A DNA stretch of 64,000 nucleotides from Mesohalobacter halotolerans (lineage in GTDB: Bacteria; Bacteroidota; Bacteroidia; Flavobacteriales; Flavobacteriaceae), in contig NZ_SWMU01000002.1 in NCBI RefSeq assembly GCF_006120725.1, forward strand, positions 248,001 through 312,000, read 5' to 3'. Positions 59,340 to 64,000 of the stretch are shown here, in pieces; the first letter of the stretch is position 1, and the number at the start of each line of letters is the position of its first letter. The translations under genes were made by a program, and so were the position numbers. Below the pieces are notes generated by a model. The model ran no database searches and was not told the DNA's origin. It saw only the letters and a list, made by a program, of their open reading frames with translations.

Positions 59340-62075
59340 TTGCAGGCAAGAATACCACATATACTTTTATGCATTTGTTTTAGCGTAAGCTTTAATATTC
59401 ATGCCCAAATTGATCAAAACCCACTTCCATCAACCCCTGATAGTCTTCAGAAAAAGGATATTATTCAAAACGATAACCTAAAAATAGAATCTAAAGGCAT
59501 CATAACTGTCCCGAGAAATCCAATTGTAAATGACAGCGTAAGAACTGACACTGTTAATAATGCAGCACTGACAGACATTGTTAAAAAGGAAGCTTCAGGT
59601 TATCAAAGAATGTCAAAGGTTGAAAACAAAATGTATCTCTATGATGAAGCTAAAATCCAATATGGTGATATTGAGTTGACGGCTGGACGCATCATTTTAA
59701 ATAATAATAACGACAATGTATTTGCAGCAGGTATAAAAGACTCAACAGGCTATACACAAAGACCAGTTTTTAAACAAGGCAGCAATGTGGTAGAACCTGA
59801 TAGTATTTTCTTTAATTACAAAACAAAAAAAGCGTTAATTTATAATTCTAGAACCCAAGACGGAGAGCTCAATATTATAGCCGAAGCTTCCAAGCGAGTC
59901 AATGATTCGGTTTATTATATGCGTAATGCCAAGTTTACAACTTCTGAAGATGTCGACAACCCAGAATACTATTTTCTTGCGCGTAAAATAAAATTTGTAC
60001 CCGACAGTAAAGTCGTGACAGGCTTAGTAAATATGTATATTGCAGATGTTCCTACACCACTTGGTCTGCCGTATGGTTTTTTTCCATTAGCAGATAAACA
60101 ATCCTCTGGGTTTATTATTCCATCCTTTGGCGATAATAGAAATCGTGGTTTTTTTCTTCAAAATGGCGGATATTATTTTGCCATCAGCGACTATGTAGAC
60201 TTAAAAGTTCTTGGAGATATATATACAAACGGTAGTTATGGCTTGAGATTTGACTCTAATTATGCTTTCCGCTATAAATTTAATGGCAGGGTAAGTTTGC
60301 GTTATGAAAAATTATTTATTGAAGAACGCGGTTTTCCAAATTTCTCTGAACAACAGATATTTAATTTTAGATGGAACCACAATCAAGACCAAAAAGCCAA
60401 CCCGAGCTCAAGGTTTTCAGCTTCTGTAAATTTAGGCTCAAGTCAATTCTTCAGACAATCTGTAAATCAAACAAATACAGGTAATTTTTTAAACAATTCG
60501 TTTAACTCTTCTATTTCCTATTCTAAAACTTTTGAAGGCGAACCGGGAATGAACTTAAATATATCTGCTACCCATAGCCAAAATACCAATACGGAACAAA
60601 TTAACATGACGTTGCCCACCTTGCAATTTAGTATAAATCGTATTTACCCTTTTGAACCAAAATTTAGAGCAAAAAAAGGGGCAATTGAAAACATAAACCT
60701 TCAATACAATTTAAGGGGTGAAAACCGAATACAAACTACAGACTCATTGTTTTTAAAACCTCAAATGTTTGATGACCTGAATGCCGGGATTCAACATAGT
60801 ATTCCAATCACGACAAACTTTAAAGTGTTTGATCACTTTAGTGTATCAACAAACTTAAATTATCAAGAAACCTGGGTTTTTGAAACTTTTGAACCTTTTT
60901 TTGATGAAGAAAGTCAAACAATAGCACGTGACACAATCAGTGGTTTTGATTCTTATCGAACTTACAATGTCTCTGCCAGTGTGGGAACTACAGTTTATGG
61001 CATGTTTAATTTTGGTGATGATAAAAAAATAAAGGCTATAAGACATGTTATGCGCCCAACGGTGTCTTACTCAATCAATCCGGGTTTTGATCAGTATTTT
61101 GAAGAGATCAATATTCCAGGAGTAGGAACTACACCTGACAGAACAAGACAAGTTTCAAGATTTGATGGTACTTTGTTTGGGGCACCAAACCCAAATTTTG
61201 CCAGTAGTATGTCTTTTGGCTTGACAAATGATTTTGAAGCAAAGGTTAGAAAAAAAGATACAACACTGACAGGTGATGAAGCTTACAAAAAAGTAAAATT
61301 GTTGAGTAATCTGGGGCTTAATGCGAGTTATAATTTTGCTGCAGATTCCTTAAAATTAAGTCCCATAAGCCTTAGAGGTAATATTCCGCTTTTCGACGAA
61401 AAAGTTAATATAAATATTATTGGTGCTTTAGACATGTATGCACTGGACAGTAATAATAGACGAATTAATACTTTAAATATTAATAACGGTGGAAGCCTAT
61501 TTAGGTTAACACGCGCTAATGTGAGTTTTGGTTATAGATTATCTAATGAAGATTTTACAAAAGAAGAAGAAGACGAGGATGAAGAGCAAGATGAAGAAGA
61601 AGATTTAAACAATGATACTTTTTTAAGTGGTGGTCGACCAGATGATTTATTTGGGAGTGGTGACCCTTTAAATGATCGTTTAAACCCCAATGGTAAAAAA
61701 GATAAACCTAAAACAGATGACAACGAATTTTATAATTATAAACCACCATGGTCATTAAATCTTCAATATGCAATGACTTACAATAATTCTGCCCGACAAA
61801 ATGAAATTTCAAGTCACTCGATCATGTTTTCCGGTGACATTGAGTTGTCTCCTCGCTGGTCGATTGGAGGTTCGTCAGGGTTTGATCTAGTCGACCCGGG
61901 ATTTACCTTCACCCAACTTAGATTTAGTAGAGATTTAAAAAGTTGGCAAATGAGTTTTAATTGGCGCCCGATTGGCAATCAGCGGTCTTGGTTTTTCTTT
62001 ATTGGGATAAAATCAGGTATTTTTAGAGATATCAAATACGATAAAAACCGTGAACCAGATAGAAGACTCAATTAA
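59340..62075 (+). CDS. lptD: LPS-assembly outer-membrane protein LptD
   Basis: A 911-aa outer-membrane barrel that inserts LPS/LOS into the outer leaflet. A signal peptide (about 1-22, ending NIHAQ) is followed by an LptA/OstA-like beta-jellyroll region (about 85-220, YDEAKIQYGDIELTAGRIILN). The large barrel follows (about 250-911). The frame opens after TAA at 59334-59336 with no ATG, so TTG at 59340 is the likely start. An acidic run (KEEEDEDEEQDEEED, about residues 740-755) sits in a predicted barrel loop. It is divergent from the amidase operon and followed by ridA. Confidence 0.9.
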   Translation: MQARIPHILLCICFSVSFNIHAQIDQNPLPSTPDSLQKKDIIQNDNLKIESKGIITVPRNPIVNDSVRTDTVNNAALTDIVKKEASGYQRMSKVENKMYLYDEAKIQYGDIELTAGRIILNNNNDNVFAAGIKDSTGYTQRPVFKQGSNVVEPDSIFFNYKTKKALIYNSRTQDGELNIIAEASKRVNDSVYYMRNAKFTTSEDVDNPEYYFLARKIKFVPDSKVVTGLVNMYIADVPTPLGLPYGFFPLADKQSSGFIIPSFGDNRNRGFFLQNGGYYFAISDYVDLKVLGDIYTNGSYGLRFDSNYAFRYKFNGRVSLRYEKLFIEERGFPNFSEQQIFNFRWNHNQDQKANPSSRFSASVNLGSSQFFRQSVNQTNTGNFLNNSFNSSISYSKTFEGEPGMNLNISATHSQNTNTEQINMTLPTLQFSINRIYPFEPKFRAKKGAIENINLQYNLRGENRIQTTDSLFLKPQMFDDLNAGIQHSIPITTNFKVFDHFSVSTNLNYQETWVFETFEPFFDEESQTIARDTISGFDSYRTYNVSASVGTTVYGMFNFGDDKKIKAIRHVMRPTVSYSINPGFDQYFEEINIPGVGTTPDRTRQVSRFDGTLFGAPNPNFASSMSFGLTNDFEAKVRKKDTTLTGDEAYKKVKLLSNLGLNASYNFAADSLKLSPISLRGNIPLFDEKVNINIIGALDMYALDSNNRRINTLNINNGGSLFRLTRANVSFGYRLSNEDFTKEEEDEDEEQDEEEDLNNDTFLSGGRPDDLFGSGDPLNDRLNPNGKKDKPKTDDNEFYNYKPPWSLNLQYAMTYNNSARQNEISSHSIMFSGDIELSPRWSIGGSSGFDLVDPGFTFTQLRFSRDLKSWQMSFNWRPIGNQRSWFFFIGIKSGIFRDIKYDKNREPDRRLN

Positions 62076-62109
62076 AGTTTCATACATTTCATACTTAAAA
62101 AAGGATTAT

Positions 62110-62493
62110 ATGTCAAAACAAATTATCAACACCGCCCATGCAGCAAAACCCATAGGTCCTTACAACCACTCAGTAAGATATGGTAACTTATTATTTACAT
62201 CCGGACAAATTGCTTTAGATCTCAACGGTAAGTTAATTCAGGATTCAATTGAAGACGAAACACATCAGGTTTTTAAAAACTTAAAAGCGATTTTGAGAGA
62301 AGCCGGCTTAGATTTTAATAACGTTATCAAGGTTAGCATATTTTTAAAACATATGTCAGATTTTGAGGTAGTCAATTCTGTGTATGGTAAATATTTTAAG
62401 TCTGATACAGCTCCGGCCAGAGAGACTGTTCAAGTCGCTAAACTTCCTAAAGATGTCAATATAGAAATTAGCCTCATAGCAGGTCTAGATTAG
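62110..62493 (+). CDS. ridA: RidA family enamine/imine deaminase
   Basis: A 127-aa protein from the ATG at 62110. An upstream ATG at 62050 would overlap lptD by 26 nt and add 20 residues absent in relatives. It hydrolyses reactive enamine/imine intermediates from PLP enzymes. Family residues include PIGPYNHSVRYGNLLFTSGQIALD (about 14-37), the Arg in TAPARETVQVAKLP (about 98-111) and the final NIEISLIA. It follows lptD by 34 nt and precedes the symporter gene by 4 nt. Confidence 0.95.
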   Translation: MSKQIINTAHAAKPIGPYNHSVRYGNLLFTSGQIALDLNGKLIQDSIEDETHQVFKNLKAILREAGLDFNNVIKVSIFLKHMSDFEVVNSVYGKYFKSDTAPARETVQVAKLPKDVNIEISLIAGLD

Positions 62494-62497
62494 CATT

Positions 62498-64000
62498 ATG
62501 AGCTTATCCTATATAGATTGGGCAATAGTTATAAGCTTTTTTGTACTAAGCTTATGTATTGGTATATATACTTTAAAGTTTAGTGGAAAAAGTGTCTCAA
62601 ACTTTTTTCTATCAGGTCGAAACATGCCGTGGTGGGTTTTAGGGGTTTCTATGGTGGCTACGACTTTTGCAGCTGATACACCGGGTTTAGTGGCTGGAAT
62701 TGTCAGAGAAGATGGTGTCAGTGGTAATTGGGTGTGGTGGAGTTTTTTACTTACAGGGATGTTGACCGTATTTTTTTATGCTAAACTGTGGCGCAGAACA
62801 GGGATTACAACAGATTTAGAATTTTACGAATTGCGTTACAGTGGTAAAAGTGCATCATTTCTAAGAGGTTTTAGAGCGCTATATCTTGGGGTATTTTTTA
62901 ATGTTGTTATCATGGCAACAGTATGTCTGGCTGCGATAAAAATAGGACATGTCTTATTTGGGTTTTCGGCTTCTACATCACTAATAATTGCCTGTAGTAT
63001 CACAGCATTTTACTCGATGTTAGGTGGTCTTAAAGGCGTTCTTATTACAGATTTCGTTCAATTTATCATAGCCATGACTGGAAGTATTTGGGCTAGCATA
63101 TTTATCGTTAATAGACCTGAGATTGGTGGAATTCAAAATTTAATGCAGCATGTTGATGTACAGCATAAGCTCAATATATTTCCCAATTTTGACCAACCAG
63201 AAGTTTATATACCATTACTTGTAATTCCTTTAGCCGTTCAATGGTGGAGTGTTTGGTATCCCGGTGCAGAACCCGGTGGTGGCGGATACATCGTCCAACG
63301 CATGTTGGCTGCAAAAAATGAAAAACACGCGACTTTAGCGACTTTATTTTTTAATGTCATGCACTATGCTATAAGACCTTGGCCTTGGATAATTATGGGT
63401 TTGGCTTCTATTGTGATTTATCCAAATCTTATTGATCTCCAACAAGCTTATCCTAACTTGGACTCAGAATTTATCAAAAACGATTTGTCATATGCTGCTA
63501 TGCTTCAACTTTTACCGGCTGGACTAATTGGTATCGTCGTGACTTCGCTAATTGCCGCATTTATGAGTACGATATCAACACACTTAAATTGGGGCAGCAG
63601 TTATATCGTAAATGATTTTTATGTGAGATTTATCAAACCAGATGCATCGTCTAAAGAACAGGTTCTTATTGGGAGATTATCTATATTAATCATGATGGTA
63701 TTGTCTGCTTTATTGGCTTTTGTTCTAGAAGAAGCTAAAGATGCATTTGACTTGTTACTTCAAATTGGGGCTGGTACAGGGTTGTTGTTTATCGTAAGAT
63801 GGTTTTGGTATCGCGTGAATCCCTATAGCGAAATCACAGCCATGCTGGTTTCTTTTCTCATTGCGTTGGTGTTTTTTGTTAATAAAAAAACTGATTATCA
63901 GTGGTTTGCAATTCAACAATATGAAGAACTTATCTATGGTGTTATTATTACAAGCATAGCATGGATGGGGGTGAGTTTACTGACTTCACCAAGTCAAAAA
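62498..64000 (+). CDS. Sodium:solute symporter family protein (3' end beyond the window)
   Basis: An open frame from the ATG at 62498 through 501 codons to the window edge with no stop. At least 12 membrane segments are visible. Family text includes SNFFLSGRNMPWWVLGVSMVATTFAAD near the start, LGGLKGVLITDFVQFIIAM (about residues 171-190, the SSS sodium-site region) and SLIAAFMSTISTHLNWGSSYIVNDF (about 349-373). The loop LAVQWWSVWYPGAEPGGGGYIVQRM is typical of the Bacteroidota Na+/solute group. The substrate is unknown. It starts 4 nt after the ridA stop, so it is probably in that operon. The C-terminus is not visible. Confidence 0.92.
   Translation, partial: MSLSYIDWAIVISFFVLSLCIGIYTLKFSGKSVSNFFLSGRNMPWWVLGVSMVATTFAADTPGLVAGIVREDGVSGNWVWWSFLLTGMLTVFFYAKLWRRTGITTDLEFYELRYSGKSASFLRGFRALYLGVFFNVVIMATVCLAAIKIGHVLFGFSASTSLIIACSITAFYSMLGGLKGVLITDFVQFIIAMTGSIWASIFIVNRPEIGGIQNLMQHVDVQHKLNIFPNFDQPEVYIPLLVIPLAVQWWSVWYPGAEPGGGGYIVQRMLAAKNEKHATLATLFFNVMHYAIRPWPWIIMGLASIVIYPNLIDLQQAYPNLDSEFIKNDLSYAAMLQLLPAGLIGIVVTSLIAAFMSTISTHLNWGSSYIVNDFYVRFIKPDASSKEQVLIGRLSILIMMVLSALLAFVLEEAKDAFDLLLQIGAGTGLLFIVRWFWYRVNPYSEITAMLVSFLIALVFFVNKKTDYQWFAIQQYEELIYGVIITSIAWMGVSLLTSPSQK

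Noticed and set aside
61555-61610. Imperfect GAA/GAT-rich tract in lptD as a phase-variation repeat or frameshift
   Set aside because: The tract is not a regular repeat, stays in frame and encodes an acidic stretch that fits an exposed barrel loop.

Overview
The window is AT-rich chromosomal DNA from a member of the Bacteroidota, almost certainly class Flavobacteriia. The evidence is the gene content (tamB, a T9SS-type sorting tail, bshA, a NagZ-serine hydrolase fusion, the MoxR/DUF58/DUF4129 cluster), Bacteroidota-type -7 promoter elements (TAnnTTTG) ahead of many genes, and the near absence of Shine-Dalgarno sequences. No rRNA, tRNA, CRISPR array, integrase or transposase was seen. Most of the window looks like vertically inherited core genome.

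Layout. 1-1.9 kb: the tail of an unidentified gene, panB (pantothenate) and an aldose 1-epimerase. 2.0-9.5 kb: a minus-strand membrane/AAA+ cluster (SpoIIM-like, a multi-TM protein, DUF4129, DUF4350, MoxR, DUF58), with RDD and TRIC membrane protein genes divergent from it. 9.5-13.1 kb: an orphan gene, then rpsO and pnp separated by a strong terminator. 13.1-16.4 kb: an XRE regulator with a lipoprotein, divergent from an M14 metallopeptidase and followed by an Lrp regulator. The XRE/M14 intergenic region carries six copies of a 16-bp palindrome. 16.5-22.2 kb: an SF2 helicase, a VTT membrane protein, an MFS transporter, a mechanosensitive channel and a SdiA-regulated-type propeller. 22.6-28.4 kb: an SDR, then a C2 module consisting of an AraC-type regulator, an AldB-like aldehyde dehydrogenase, DUF779 and acetyl-CoA synthetase, which together would convert acetaldehyde to acetate to acetyl-CoA.

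28.4-30.1 kb is a scar: two genes on opposite strands, an S74 tail-fibre-type protein and a T9SS-sorted surface protein, meet head to head without their 5' parts. The second also has a deleted, frame-shifted C-terminus. 30.1-36.6 kb: a tight eight-gene minus-strand operon starting with tsaD that carries four RNA-modification enzymes and ends with an Nramp homologue lacking the canonical metal-ligand motifs. tamB (36.8-41.2 kb) is divergent from it. 41.2-45.7 kb: upp, an ArsC-like protein, an FAD amine-oxidase-like enzyme, a CorA channel, a candidate small RNA and tryptophan 2,3-dioxygenase. 45.8-48.3 kb: a secreted protein and a stress group (45-aa membrane protein, 97-aa protein, Dps, MscS).

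48.3-62.5 kb is centred on thiol, cell-wall and envelope functions: bshA (bacillithiol), a NagZ-like/serine hydrolase fusion, an amidase-MlaD-Fe-S-HAD-CCG operon, and divergent lptD followed by ridA. The window ends inside a sodium:solute symporter gene.

I did not find a clearly new multi-gene defence or mobile system. The least explained signals are the palindrome array at the XRE/M14 promoter, the promoter-hairpin-U-tract unit at 44.6 kb, the chimeric gene scar at 29.0 kb, and the Nramp protein with altered metal-site motifs.
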